Assembly (NCBI GenBank): GCA_001599815.1
Contig: BCIA01000001.1
Coordinates: forward strand, 4,592,934-4,656,933
Origin: Furcasterigmium furcatum
Taxonomy: Eukaryota; Ascomycota; Sordariomycetes; Glomerellales; Plectosphaerellaceae
Reading direction: 5' to 3'
DNA length: 64,000 nucleotides
Part shown: one piece after another, positions 34,584 to 46,873 of the stretch
Layout of the letters: each line of letters opens with the position of its first letter
Numbering within the stretch: the stretch's first letter is position 1
Notes under the pieces: generated by a model
What the model was told of the DNA's origin: nothing
Databases searched by the model: none
What the model saw: the letters and a program-made list of their open reading frames with translations, nothing else
Position numbers and translations under genes: made by a program

Positions 34584-35471
34584 ACGTGATGGACAGATAG
34601 AGAAAAGGGGATAGTTGCCAGCATTTACGAGTCTACCTTAACGCCATAGATAATGTGACCCCGATTGTTAAATCAACCTAGCCACCCCTCCTTGAGACGA
34701 ATGATCAGCCCAAGGCGATGTATCGATGACCTCTAACGTCTCGGGTTTGATCGAAGGTTACCGGGTCGAGGCGTATCCTCCGAGGATATCAGGGGGGGCA
34801 ATAGATCGAGGCATGTTCTAAGCGCTTCCTGCATTAATATTACATGTATGAAGAACAATGATGGATGTCGGCAGGGAATTGGAAGTTCATGATGCGGCGC
34901 ATTGGTGGTATTTCCCTGTCCCCCAGTCGAGCTGAAGGTGAATAAAACAAAGGCATAGCCCCGTATACGGGGCGATATGCAGGGGACAAAGACTCTCCTA
35001 GAGCAGCATAAAGCAACATTCCAGTCAAGGGCGAGCGAGGCAGCGGCTTGTTGCCAAAGACGACTCGCAACTAGTTGGCCATGTCAGTTTCACGTGGGAG
35101 GTGGGATCCTCCAACCTCCATCGTCTCCTCCTCACGGTGCAAAATCATCACATTATCGAGAACACAAAAATGAACTTGATGGCTGTTTATTGCCGTCTAT
35201 CTAAACATCCACGTCGTTCCCAGCCGCAGGGAATCATCCTCATTCCACGGGGTCCTCCAATCCCATGGGGAGGCAGTCATTCCTCTCATCCGGCAAATCG
35301 TCAAGGGGGAATCATGGATGCTCGTCAGGAAAGGGAATCAACGTCAAACAAAATCCCATGGACCATGCAACCAAATACCGGGATCGACTTTTCATACTCA
35401 GGCTCATGACAAAGGAAATGTTGATGCCGTAATCGCGTAGGTTGTGGGGGGGGAATTCGGGGGCGAGACGT
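34584..35471. other. Convergent 3' intergenic region
   Basis: About 890 bases between the stops of the carboxypeptidase (+) and eEF3 (-) genes. It holds both 3' UTRs. No further gene, repeat or structured RNA was recognised. Confidence 0.5.
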
Positions 35472-38400
35472 TTAGTCGTCCTCGTCGGAGAAGACCTCCT
35501 CACCACGCTTGCGGCGGGCCATACGCTCTGTGAAAGTTGTTAGCTTCATGTTGGATGTTTCTGGCCGTAGATGAGCAGGAACTTACCCTTCTTCTTCTTG
35601 CGGGCCTCGGACGAGGTCAGCTTGACCTTCTTCTTGGTGGTAACAATCTTGTTGCCCATGGCGTCGAACTTCTCCTCCTCATCGTCCTCACCGGCAGCCA
35701 GACGGGGGCCGCTGCCCTGGCCCTGGACCCAGTTGTGGCCGGAAGGAGTCATCTTGCCGTCCATGACAGCCCAGACTTCCTCGGTAAGATCCTTGGTGAA
35801 CTCGGCACTGTGAGTGATGATGATGACACCACCACCGAAGGCCTTGAGGGCCTTGGACAGGGCACCCAGAGAGTCACGGTCAAGGTAGTTGGTAGGCTCG
35901 TCGAGGACGATCAAGTGAGGGCGCTGCCACGAGCAGGCGGCAAGGACGACCTTGACACGCTGACCACCGGACAGACCGCGCATGCGGGAGTGAGACACCA
36001 GCTCGGCGTCGAGGCCGAAGTTGGCGGCGTGGGCCTCGATCTCCTTGCGGACCAGAGGGCGGAACTGACCGGAGGCAAGAGCCTCCTTCATATCGACGTC
36101 GGCAACCATCTTCTGATGGGAGGCGAGCAGCTCGGAACGAGGCAGCCAGGCGTTGTCGGCAGACATCATGGGAGTCCACCTCTCGTTCTTCATGCCGATG
36201 TTCTCGCCAATGGCGAACGAGCACTCGTACTCGTAGCTGTTCTTGAACTTGCGGCGGGAGTTGATGCCAATGACGCGGCGCTGAGTGCCCTCGACCTTGA
36301 AGATCTTGTCCATGGCCTTCTCGTCGGCGTCGGTGATGATCTTGTTGGCACGGTCCATAGTCTCGCGATCCTCACCAGTCTGGAAACGCCACTGGATGTA
36401 CTCGGAAGGAGTGGAGTCCAGGTGGTTATCGATATGGGCGAAAGCGTGCTGCTTGATGTAGGCGATACGGATGTTCTCGTGCTGGTAGATCTCACCCTCG
36501 GTGGGGATGAGCTCACCGGTGAGGACGTTGATCAGGGTGGACTTGCCAGCACCGTTGGGACCGATGACGGCAATACGAGAGCCCAGAGAGCACTGGAAGC
36601 TGATGTCGGAGATCTGGGGCTTGCTGGTGCCGGGGTACTGGAAGCTCATCTTGGTGGCACGCAGAATGGCCTTGGCCTTGGTCTTGACACCCTCGAGGAA
36701 ACCGGGCTCGGGGAACTGGAACTCCATCTCGGAGGCGCCGAGCTCGTAGTAGGACTTGGCCGAAGGGCACTTGCGGACGAACTCCTTCAGGTTACCCCTG
36801 TAGCGCTTGAGCTTGTAGCGCTCGTAGTGGATGATGTGCTGGGTGACGTTGTCGAGGAAGCTGGTGTCGTGGGAGACGATGATGGACGTGCAGGGGGAGT
36901 TCATCAGGTAGTCCTCGAGCCACTTGACGTTCTTCACGTCGAGATGGTTGGTAGGCTCGTCGAGGAGCAGGATATCGGGGGCAGCGAAGACGGCACGGCA
37001 CAGGGCGAGCTTCATCTTCCAACCACCGGACAGGGCAGTGATCTCGCCGTTAACCATGGTGGGGGTGAAGCCGAACTCGTCGAGCTTGGCCCTGACCTCC
37101 TCCTCGGACGTCTTAATCTCAGCCTCGGCGAGCTTCTTCATGGTCCAGGAGATGGTGGTCATCTCAGTGTCGGCAGAGTCGAGGTCGTGCTCGACGAAGA
37201 CGGTCTTGACCTCGTCCTGCTTGGGGAAACCCTCGACCTGCTCGTTGTTGATGGCGCGCATGAGAGTAGACTTGCCGGAACCGTTGGGACCGCAAAGACC
37301 GTAGCGCTGGCCGCGCTTCAGGCGAAGATGGGTCTGGTTGAGCAGAATCTTGGCACCGTAGGCAAGGGAGAAGGTGCAGTTGCAAAGGTCCTCGCCCTCC
37401 TCGTCGTCCGCCTCACCCTCGGCGGCCTCAGCAGCGCCGGGAGAAGCGCGGATGCGCAGGTCGTCAGTGACCTTCTGCGAGTCCTCCTCGCCAACAATGA
37501 TGGTGAGGTAGGGCTTGAGAGCCTCAGTCCAGGGCATGGACTCGATCTCCTTCTCATCGACAAGCTGGCCACCGATGGCGGCGATGTGGCTGAGGACGGG
37601 AGCGAGCTTCTCGGCAGCGGGGTACTTGGAGCCGAGGACCTCCTTGAGCTTGCTAAGAACAAGGGAGACATCACCATCGAGGGTGACCTCGGGGATGACG
37701 CCGTCCTTGACGTTACCGACGCGGTTGAGAGTGTCAAGAGCCTGCTTGGTCTTCTCACGAGCCTCGGGGTCGGCAAGGGTGTCGTAGTTCTTCTGGAGGC
37801 CGGGCATCATCTTGGGCAAGAAGGGAGCGACGATGTTGGGGTCGTCGACGAGCTTGCACATGTTGTCGACGATGACAGCAGACTTACGCTTGATGGCAGT
37901 CTCACGCTCGGCGAGACCACGGTCAAGCAGGGGAACCATGAGGGCAAGGGTGGGCTCCTGGACCTCAGTGACGAAGGTGGTGGCACCGAGCAGGTGAACA
38001 GTCTCGGGGACGTTCTCGGGCTTGGCGATACACTTGATGAGCTCGGGGATGAAACGCTCGATATCCTTGTTGACGATGAGCTGGCAAAGCTGCTCCATGG
38101 TCTTGTAGGCACGGTCCTTGACCTCCTTCTTGGTGTCCCACATGGACTCGGAGATGACGGGGATCAGGTCAGGGACGCGGTAAGCGAGCTGAGCAGGGGT
38201 GGTCGTGACGAGGAGGTCGATGATATCGAGAGCCGCCATCTTCTCGGGCCACTTCTGGGCGTTGACGATGGAGTGCATCAGGGCGGGGAGGATAGCCTTG
38301 ATGGCGTTGGGGTTGATGGCCTGGGCGATGGCAAGAGCAGCAGAGGTAGCGGCGTTCTTGACAGCGGTGATCTTGTCACCGACGGCGTTGAGGATGGCGG

Positions 38401-38769
38401 GGAGGAGCTCGGCGAGGAAGGGCTCGACGTGAGCGGAGACCTCGGAGTGGGCGGCGATGGCGCCGATGGCGACAGCGGCCCTCTCGCGAGCGACGGCATC
38501 CTTCTTGTTGGCAAGATCCTTCTTCAGGGCATCGAACGACCTGCGGGGGGAGTTTGTTAGCGGCTGCGATGCTGGAGGCCAAAAGGACAGATTTGACCGC
38601 CCTCGGGGATTCGAACTTACTTGGTGGGGACGTCCTTGTCCTCAATGCGGCCGTTGATGAAAGAAGCCAGGGCGGCGGAAGCGTCCTTGATGCCGGCGGC
38701 CTCCTTGGAGATGGTGAGCTGCTTCATGAGCTCGTCAAGAACCTTGACGGATCCAGCGTTCTCGGCCAT
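35472..38769 (-). CDS. tef3: Translation elongation factor 3 (eEF3), ABC-F ATPase
   Basis: Fungus-specific ribosomal ATPase that releases E-site tRNA during elongation and binds eEF1A. Predicted 1052 residues, matching the usual 1040-1055. Exons on the - strand: 38769-38621, 38540-35587, 35527-35472. Introns start GTAAGT and end CAG, and phases agree. The N-terminal third is HEAT repeats (AVARERAAVAIGAIAAHSE, KPENVPETVHLLGATTF). Two ABC cassettes follow: Walker A GPNGSGKST near residue 467 with signature LSGGWKMK and LLLDEPTNHLD, and Walker A GPNGAGKST near 710 with LSGGQRVKV and LDEPTNYLD. The chromodomain-like insertion lies inside the second cassette. The Lys/Arg-rich C-terminus ends in an acidic SDEDD. 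Codon bias is extreme, as expected for a very highly expressed gene, and this creates a 3 kb open antisense frame. Confidence 0.98.
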
Positions 38770-41479
38770 TTTGACGGATTTGGGTATTATGTCGAGTTTT
38801 CGGGAGGAGTATCGAAAAGTGTCGTTGGGGAGGTCCTGGAATCGAAACCAAGAGATCTAAAGCGCTCGACGAAAGTCTATGATTCTATGGGCGCGAGAGT
38901 CGTCGTCGTGGAAAAGAGGCCCGCAGTCAGAACGATGGAGGGTCGTCTTTCTGCTCTATCGTGGCTCTCTTGGAGGAGGGATTTTTCTTCTTCGTCCGGA
39001 GGAGGATGAGAGAAGAACTGAGCGGAGATTACGTCTGGAGGAAGACGACCAACCTGCAACAGGAAATGAATGGGAGGGGGTTCTGGAGGTGAACTGGGAG
39101 GGAGGGGGAGGAAAAAAGAAGGGAGGAAAGTTTCGCGAGCAAGTGGGCGGGTGGGAAGGATTTTTATCTGAGGTGTCCCTTCCGTTATCGACCCCTCCTC
39201 AACTTTTTTTTTCTCACACACTCCCGCCGCTCACCTCCTGCCCTCGGAGCCCCTCCATTCACTGGCTCGCCCCTGCCTGCCCTTGCCCGCCCGCCGCCAG
39301 CCCGGCGAGGGCGTGCGCTGTTCCCTGGCCAAAATTTTGGCCGGGCGACACTAGCGGCGAGAGGGCGGTCCCACTTATCCTGAAAAATTTCAGTAGGCGC
39401 CCCTCCTTGGTCAGTTCTTCCTTCCCGAAACCCCTCCAAACTCGAGCCCAACCCCTCGCGCCCCTCCAATCGCCCCCTTGTTGATTCATGCTTATCGGTT
39501 TATCTCGGACACGCTAGTCCCTTTCTGGCCACCTCAGAGGGCGGTGAGCGACGTGGGAAAGCTTGGGATTTCCAAGGGCCACTGCATTTTCGCCAGATTT
39601 CGGTGTTGGTGACCGTTCCACTTCTGGCTCGCCGGCCGACGAATGTTCTAGGGACGACCAGACCAACCTACCTAGGCACTGTGCATCCGGCTCGTTTTTG
39701 ACACTTTTCTGTCACCCCGCCACTCTGAAATCTGTCCTTTGGCATCCTGCATCCTTCGGGAGCCCAGACCAACCAGCACGCCAGAATGGATCCCTCAGGA
39801 CGGACAGCAGGCGAGGCTGACAACGGGATCGGGGTGGACGGACGAGCTGCATCGCCACCCACGCACACGCAGGATCGCCCGCTTCCCCGGAGATCCTCTG
39901 GCAAATTGCCATTCCCATTGCCTGATTGATAAAATCTCGATCTTCCGGGTGCAGACCACAGATGCGAGACCCCGTGCCAAGCGGGCTGAAGACGTCTGGC
40001 CGTGCGAAAGCCGGCCCTCCGTGTGTATTCCGGACCACTCGGATCGTCCGAGGCCACTGAGTCGAGCAGCTTTGTCCGATCTCCAACACGCGGCCACTAC
40101 GAGGTCTCGGTCTCTGGCCACCAAATGGCCCGGTAGCGACTCGGCAACACCTCCGGGTCTGGACATTGTTTTTATGTGGTTTCGCTAGGTGCAGACCTCA
40201 ACCGCTTCCTTTGCCATCAGACCGACCCCGACATGGACGAAGACGAAGACGCATGTCACCCTCCATGCTGTGCGTTCGCAGCCTCGAGCTCTGCTCTGAG
40301 CGTCAGCCATAGAGTCGCCGCCTTTTCCTGGGGCTCCCAGGACATTCCTTCCCAGCGGTGGATTGAGTCTCCCGTCACGACCCCTGCGGACAACCCCGCG
40401 ATCATCAAAATTCCACTGGCAGCTTTATCGATAAGAGGTTCGTTGCGCCCCGCCAGAACGCGATCCACTACGCGGGGCCCCGTATTCCATCCAGGGCAGC
40501 TGGACGGAGCCAGATGTGAGTGACAGCATGAAAGAAGGCGGTGAACGAACGTCGACGACTGGGACACCAACCACAGATTTTCCACGGCCAGACAGAAAGA
40601 AGTTCAGTTGGGAGATATTCAGTTCCATCCTCAGCTTCGCGGATTGAGCTTCCTGTCCCGACCTCGCCCTGATACTGGTCAGTTCGGGCTCCGGGCTTCG
40701 TGAACGACTAGGACTCGCTCACCGAGGTCACCGAGCCGAACTAGGCTGACTAACCATTCCAGTGATGACTGACCCCTCAACCCCTTTTCACATCTCTCGC
40801 TTCGTCCTCGTTCCTTCCACCCTCTTGTTTGGTAGAGACTGTCGACCGCAGGCAAGCGGCTGCCCGCCCTGCCATCCATAATTGTCTCATGGTGCGGGAT
40901 GCCTCCTTTCAATGGCGGTGGCTTTGTGCTGGCTGGCCTTTCAACCTCCGCCCCCCTTTCCCACCCTCCCTGCGGTAGAAATCCTCTCGGGGTGATCACA
41001 CCAGGGCTCTCTCTTCGCAATCCTCAACTCTTGAAATAGGCAACAAATACAATGCTAGCTTCGGTGGCTACTTCTCCAGGAACCTCTCATGGGCTCAATG
41101 GCCAACCGTGAATACCGAACACCGTCGGTCCGTCGTCTCCCTGGTAGACCACCGCACACCGCGCTGGAGAAATGACGACCAGTGCTCTATTTCCTCGAGG
41201 GAGCCGGGTATTCTTTGACATGTCTTTGTTCTTGTTCTGCTTTCCCACTCTTGATCAAAGAGAACTGTTATGGAGAGTCGATTGCGGAAGACCGCATAAA
41301 TTCCATTGTCCCTCTCCTTTGTGTCAGGGCCGTCGGATGCCTGGAAAGCCTCTGAGATGCTGCCGATATTACGCCCTCGAGGCCCGGTCGCGGTCCAATC
41401 CGGCCATTATGAACTTTCCCTCGAGGCCACCAACACATCTCGGAAGCCTTCACTCACATTCGCACTCACGACGCCCACC
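38770..41479. other. Large divergent intergenic region upstream of eEF3
   Basis: About 2.7 kb. The part next to eEF3 (38770-39480) is purine-rich on the + strand, so pyrimidine-rich in the direction of eEF3 transcription, with a T-run at 39204-39212, as expected for a strong fungal promoter. The remainder has overlapping open frames on both strands (for example 39739-40188) with no domains, biased codon use or splice partners. I find no gene, but a small spliced one could be missed. Confidence 0.45.
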
Positions 41480-44400
41480 ATGGAGAGCCAAGGGAACGAG
41501 GTGAACCAGGAGAATGAGGTGAACCAGAAAAAGCTTGATTGGGAGTGGTGGAAGGATGGCGCTGCTCTGGAGCGTCCAAGAACGCCTAACGACGAAACCC
41601 TTTATGATCCGAGACAGCACACTGCTATCAAGGACAAGAAAGACAGCGCGAAGTATTTCACCAACCGAGACAGATTTCGGCCGCTCTACGTCATGGATGA
41701 AGACAAGCCGCCGGCTCCGCCGCCGAAGTCGCTCTTGAAGGGCTTCTGGAAACACTGCATATACGTGCCGGAGTGGACTGATCCTTCGTATTTCGATCAG
41801 GATCTCACTCTCGACGATGATGGGACCGTGAGGCGAGCACTCCCGCTTGGGAAGTCTCTGAGACCGGCTCAACTGGCCCAAGACATGCCCCTGAACCCCA
41901 CGCCATATGCCAAGCGCTTCGGAATATACCCCGGAAGAACGGACGGGCGTTCTCGCACCTCTCCGACGGATGAGCTGAGGTTCCAGCTGCCTCCTAAACC
42001 GGACGGTTCGGCCGAATTCTTGGAGGCGGCGCACGTTGATTTCCTTTTCAAGGTGCGGGCGAAAAAGGAAAATCTGACAACTGATGAGCTTCTCGACAGG
42101 CTGACGTCCCCCCAAGCGTTTGCGGGACTGCAGCAAGAAGACCAATTGGTCGTGGAACTCGCTGAAGGGTTGCGGGGTGATCAAGACTGGCAGGCGAACT
42201 TATTCCATGACTTGACGTCGGATGAGGCGAGTTCCAAGTTGCCACTAGGGAGTTCCATGTGCTGACAGCCCGCCCACAGCTCAAAAAGGCCGGAATATTC
42301 GAAATCGAGGACAACTTCCCTGGGGAGCCCCTGGATAATGACATCCACCCGTGAGTCCTTCCTTGCCTTTCCCAGGCCGGGGATCCTTCGTAGTGCGGGC
42401 GGAGCTTGCCTAATACTTGATAGTCTCTTCGGCCATGATCGGTGGGATGTCACATGGACCCAAGGCGATGATCCAGACGATCCCAAGGTCATGTACAACG
42501 TCGCAGGCCGCCGAGGGGAATACACCCCGCAGGTAAGTCCTGGCTTCCGGAGAGCTGCCCATACAAGGTAGCAGTTACGGCTCCCGTCCTGACACGCTTT
42601 GCCTCGCAAGGAAGACGACTGGATCTGGGAGCGCATGAAGCCAATGCTGCGTCTGCTGTCGAAGATGTGGGAGCACGCCATAACAAATGACCCCTATTGG
42701 ATTGCACTGCTCAACCCTTTCAACCGGGAGCGCATGGCAGACTTCCGCGACGAGCGATCACATGTGGAACAGCTGAGGTTTCCGGCCAGGAACTGGACCT
42801 TCAGGACGTCTCAACGCGAAAAGGTACGGCCGTATGACCAGGTGGCGTTTCTGCTCCAGCATTTCGACGGCGTCGCTTCAACTTTGAAGGTGCTCGAACA
42901 ATCAATCAAGTTCTACATCACCAGCGCTAATCACCATGGAGCCGACACGCCAGAACTCGAGAGTTGTTCGACCGCCGGGAGCGCTCATTCAATTCGGATA
43001 GTCGACAACGGGCCTGAGCTGATGATGTTGATTTCGGCCGACTATCTGTTCCCGGTCATCCAGGAAGGCTATAGCACGAGCGAGAAGGCCATGGGGAATT
43101 TTGTCGTGGCCGCCTCGATAATGCACGAGCTTGCTGTGAGTTTCTTGTCCGAGGCGCCCGCCTCTGCATCTGTGAGTTGTGCCAACTGGCTGACGTGGAT
43201 CAACCAACAACAGCATGCCGTCAATTATGCCCATTCGAAATGGCTGGCGACACCTGAGTTGTTCAACGCAGAGGGGCCGACACCGGGGACGCCATTGCAT
43301 TACGCCTTCCGCCGCTATCGCGAATGGCTGTTCGGACCAAACGACAAGCTTGCGTTTGAGCATTTCTTCGAGGACGAGCAGGAAGCCGAGGCGGGCTTCT
43401 CGGCAGAGCAGCATGTGAGTGCAGTTAAAGACCGACGAGCGGGTGATCATGGCTGACTGTTGGACTGACCCCTTTTCTAGCTGTTTGGCGGCTGTGCCTG
43501 GACTCTCATCGGCCCGGGCGAACCCTACCTGCACCACCTCTCGTCCGTCCCCTCCGGCATCGCATTCAGTGCCTATCCCGAAAATTCTTGGATTGATCAA
43601 TACGGAAGTCATGAGACTCATTTCGGGACTCCAGGAAAGCGCCGGAAACACTTGACCCTGAAGCTGCCTCTCGCTTCGGGCAACCCACTGCGCAGGCTGG
43701 CAAAATGGCGGAACGTGGCCAAGCTCTTCACCAAGGAATTCTGGGATACTGAAGTGCCCAAATTCGGGTCCTCTGCCCTGTTGATCGCGAATGACCCTGG
43801 CTCCAAGGTCATCAACGTCGGAAAATATCTTGTCCACTCCCGTCAGTGGAGGTGGGCGCTGCGCGAGGACCATGAACACCTCGATGCCGACCACAAGATA
43901 GTCCTCGAGCACTTGCCAGACAAATGCCCTCTTGTCAAGAGGTTCATCGAGATGGTCTTGATTGAGCGGTACCACCTACGCGAGTTGAGCGCACGGATGA
44001 AGAGTGTCTATGAGCCTCTCTTGCGAACCATGAGGCACATTGCATTGACCACAGCCGAGGCAGACATCTTGTGCTTCGCAGGCCAGCTCGCGGCCCGTTA
44101 TCGGATGGAACAAAGGAACCATGCCGAGAATTCCTCAGAGATGCAGCATTTCAAGCACACGGGCTGGAACAGATACAGCCAGCTGGCCAGCGTCCATCAA
44201 CAGCTTCTCCCCGTGAAATACGACGGCGACATCGAGCGCTGGCCGCTCCCTCCCGTCACCAACAAGATCAAAAATCAGGCAACTCTCTGGGTCAACATTT
44301 TCGAGCTCGAGCAAGTTGCTTTGAGGAAGATCAACCCTCTATGCAGACGCGGCCAGCACCTCATTCATGACGTCGTTGCATCCGTGGAGATCCTGATCGC

Positions 44401-45925
44401 GGAGGTCTGGCGACTTGGGACCACGGACTGGAAAAGACTGCAGCCTGTTCACGAGTCCACGGTTCATTTCGTAGACGTTGGGCAGGGGCTGAAAAATCTT
44501 TCGAAGCACGCAGAAAAGCTGTCCCAGATACTCACGAATTCGAATCCCGGACAAGACGCGGTGTTGAACGATACGCGCAATGGATTCAGAGTGCTTCAAG
44601 AGAAGTTGCCGAGCCTACACTTCTACTGCCGCAACGTATTCCAGTCTCAAGCTCGCAACTGGGAGGACGAGCTCACGCTTGTGCCGAACCTCTACAAGAG
44701 TCGGCGCCCTGCCTCCCAGCGCTGGCTGGGTATGGCAAAGAGGGAGATTGCCCTTCTCGAGACAGAAGATGCGGAGAGGGTGGCCGCGATCTTTGATGTA
44801 CTTGAAAAGGTTGGCGAGATCAATCCACCGAAGACCAACCAGCATCTCAAACACACTGCCGATGACGCGCCGATAGGGGACTTGGAGATTGGAAAGAAGA
44901 AGAAGGACAAGAAGGACGGGGAGGCAGAGGCAGAGGATGAGGAAGAGGCGGAGGAGGAGGAGGAGGAGGAGATTGCGGAAGACATCTTCCCGAGACGCAG
45001 ACACAACCTGGAGCAGAAAGTGCAGGCTCTGAAGAGACTCCACGACGATCACGAGCTGCCTAATGCGAAAAGAGTACGCTTGGACAATGTTTGCGGCCTC
45101 AAGGATAGGAGGAACCGAAGCGAGGCAGAACGCCAGCAACGCATTCAGCTGGTTCTGCCCTCTCCACGACCCCCAAACAAATACTTGCAGCTCACCACCC
45201 CCTTCAACGAGCGGCCGGCCGCGGAGAAATGGCCTCTCAGCAAAAAGTGGCGCAGCCAAGGGGGTTCGAAGCTCAACCTCACCGACGCCGCCACGTTCGG
45301 GGGAGACCCTGGGGAGAACAGCCCTTGGGCATCTGGCGCCAACACCCCTCAAGATACCCCCAAGCCATGGGAACTTGGAGACCAGGGCCTGGACGTCCCC
45401 GGGACTCAGACGCCCTGGGGCCCGCCGGCTCCGCACACCCACTGGAACGCTTCGTTCCCGGCCTCCATCGGCATCTTCCCGCACACGGATGCCCTCCGGG
45501 CCAACACGACGGAGGACCTCGAGCTGCTCGCGGAACATCGGCTTAAGAACCCCGAGCAGCCGGCAGTGGTCAACTTCGCAACTCCTGCCTTCCAAGCATT
45601 GAATGATGTTGTGATGGGGGATGGAGAGCTGTCGCCGGCGGTCTCGCCCAGATCGCCATCAACTCCATCAATGCCACCGACACCACCGGCACCACCGGCA
45701 CCACCACCGCAGCAGCAGCAGCAGCCGCCAGCGTCATCATCGCCATTAACTCCATCAACGGAATCGATGCCATCAATGCTACCAACGCCGCCCGCGGCCA
45801 CGGGGACCATCCCTGATATCATGGATGACGATTTCGACTTCTACGATGCGCAGGCTATGGCTATACGGATTTTGCTGGAGGACGACATGGAAAGGATGGG
45901 CTTATTTGATGACAGCGGTAAATAG
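41480..45925 (+). CDS. Uncharacterised 1365-residue protein with zincin-like HELAH motif
   Basis: Six proposed exons: 41480-42226, 42280-42350, 42424-42532, 42611-43135, 43214-43414, 43481-45925. Four introns are ordinary GT-AG. The first (42227-42279) fits only as GC-AG: GAG|GCGAGT, a GCTGAC branch site and CCCACAG, phase 0. The start has a strong context (CACCATGG); an ATG at 41357 is an in-frame alternative. Removing intron 43136-43213 creates IMHELAHAVNYAH (His481, Glu482, His485). About 55 residues later comes EAGFSAEQHLFGG, also formed at a splice joint. This layout resembles fungal hypothetical proteins with a HExxH helix followed by a Glu-rich FGG block, so a zinc-metalloprotease fold is plausible but unproven. 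The C-terminal half has a Lys/Glu tract, helical regions and Pro/Ser/Gln low-complexity sequence. No signal peptide is seen. Confidence 0.75.
44949..44973 (+). repeat. GAG microsatellite inside the zincin-like gene
   Basis: A near-perfect run of GAG codons (poly-Glu) sits within a longer Lys/Glu-rich coding tract from about 44890 to 44975. It is a likely site of in-frame length variation. Confidence 0.8.
45673..45729 (+). repeat. CCA/CAG trinucleotide repeat inside the zincin-like gene
   Basis: Repeated CCACCG/CCACCA codons followed by five CAG codons encode a Pro-rich stretch and a short poly-Gln. Related TCA/CCA-type codons continue to about 45790. The repeat is coding and in frame. Confidence 0.75.
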
Positions 45926-46109
45926 TGGATGGATGGGTGTCTTTGCTTGGGACTCGGCGTTGGTGGTCTTCGTCATGGTGTCTGTGTGTGCTGAGACGTG
46001 CTTTGGAATTTCTGTAACGTTTGTTGTTGTACCTGGTAGATTTTGGCCCGATTGCAATGTATTGCGTATCCCTGATTGAGCTTCTCGTGTGATCAAGCAA
46101 GATGCCGTC

Positions 46110-46433
46110 TCATATGACCCGGAACATGTTCGACTTGACGCCTCTCTTCAGCCCTTCGGCCTTCCCATCCTCATATTCCACGCCCGCTGCCCCGCCGTCG
46201 CCCGAGATTCCCTCCATCTTCAGCCGAAGTTCCTCGTCTAGTTGAGCCGTCGTCTTCCGCGTGGTGGGTTTCTTTTCCGTCTGGCGCTCATCTTTGTTTG
46301 TCTCCTCGGGTGGCCGGGATGCCTTTGTCGAGGATGCCCTGCGTGGATGGCCGGGCGTTGGTGAAGCGACGAGTTTCTGGAGCTGTGACGAGATGGATCG
46401 CTCTCGTGCCGCGAGCGAATGGATGCGAATCAT
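46110..46433 (-). CDS. Small conserved-looking fungal protein, probably mitochondrial
   Basis: Single-exon ORF of 107 residues, starting with ATG. The first 35 residues are basic, Ser-rich and free of acidic residues except one Glu (MIRIHSLAARERSISSQ to RRASST), which resembles a mitochondrial targeting peptide. A charged linker follows. The C-terminal block LDEELRLKMEGISGDGGAAG, then VEYEDGK and KRGVKSNMFRVI, recalls a small uncharacterised protein widespread in Pezizomycotina; that recollection was not checked by a search. The gene is convergent with the zincin-like gene (184-base gap). Function is unknown. Confidence 0.65.
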   Translation of the reverse strand: MIRIHSLAARERSISSQLQKLVASPTPGHPRRASSTKASRPPEETNKDERQTEKKPTTRKTTAQLDEELRLKMEGISGDGGAAGVEYEDGKAEGLKRGVKSNMFRVI

Positions 46434-46873
46434 GAGAGCGGCGACGCTTGGGGTGATTGAGATTCACGGTACGAGGTAGATAGAATTTTTGTTTGCCACC
46501 TGTTGAGTTGTCGTGTTGATGGCAGAGTGACGTTGGGGGCAAATGAGTCCATATGGACGCTAGAATTATTGATTTCCAGCTGGTCATGTGCCATCAATCG
46601 CACGGTGCCAACGTCGACCTCAGGCTGCCTTCGGATACCGGGCAGTCTTCTGTCCCAAGATGCCCATATCTCGAAGTTTCAATCATTTCATTTTGAACGA
46701 AGATACGTCTGAGTACCATTAATCGGGCGAAATAATACAATAAGTATACTGTTCTAGAAGTCCTTCCAGCGTTATGCCTTCCGGCATTCCATTCCCCTCC
46801 AAATGCATCGCTAGACAAAGGAAACCGATAATCATGCTCATGACCTGGCGCCAGTCGACCGAGAAAATCATAA
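46434..46873. other. Intergenic region between two - strand genes
   Basis: About 440 bases holding the promoter of the small mitochondrial-looking gene and the 3' end of the DUF3433 gene. Open frames here are short and featureless. Confidence 0.45.

Noticed and set aside
35537..38560. A 1007-residue open frame on the + strand opposite eEF3
   Set aside because: It is a shadow of the extreme codon bias of eEF3, which avoids codons that would be antisense stops. Its product is a Leu/Gly/Val/Asp-rich string with no domain.
39739..40188. A possible 149-residue gene in the 2.7 kb intergenic region
   Set aside because: Codon use is irregular, frames on both strands are equally open, and there is no domain or splice evidence.
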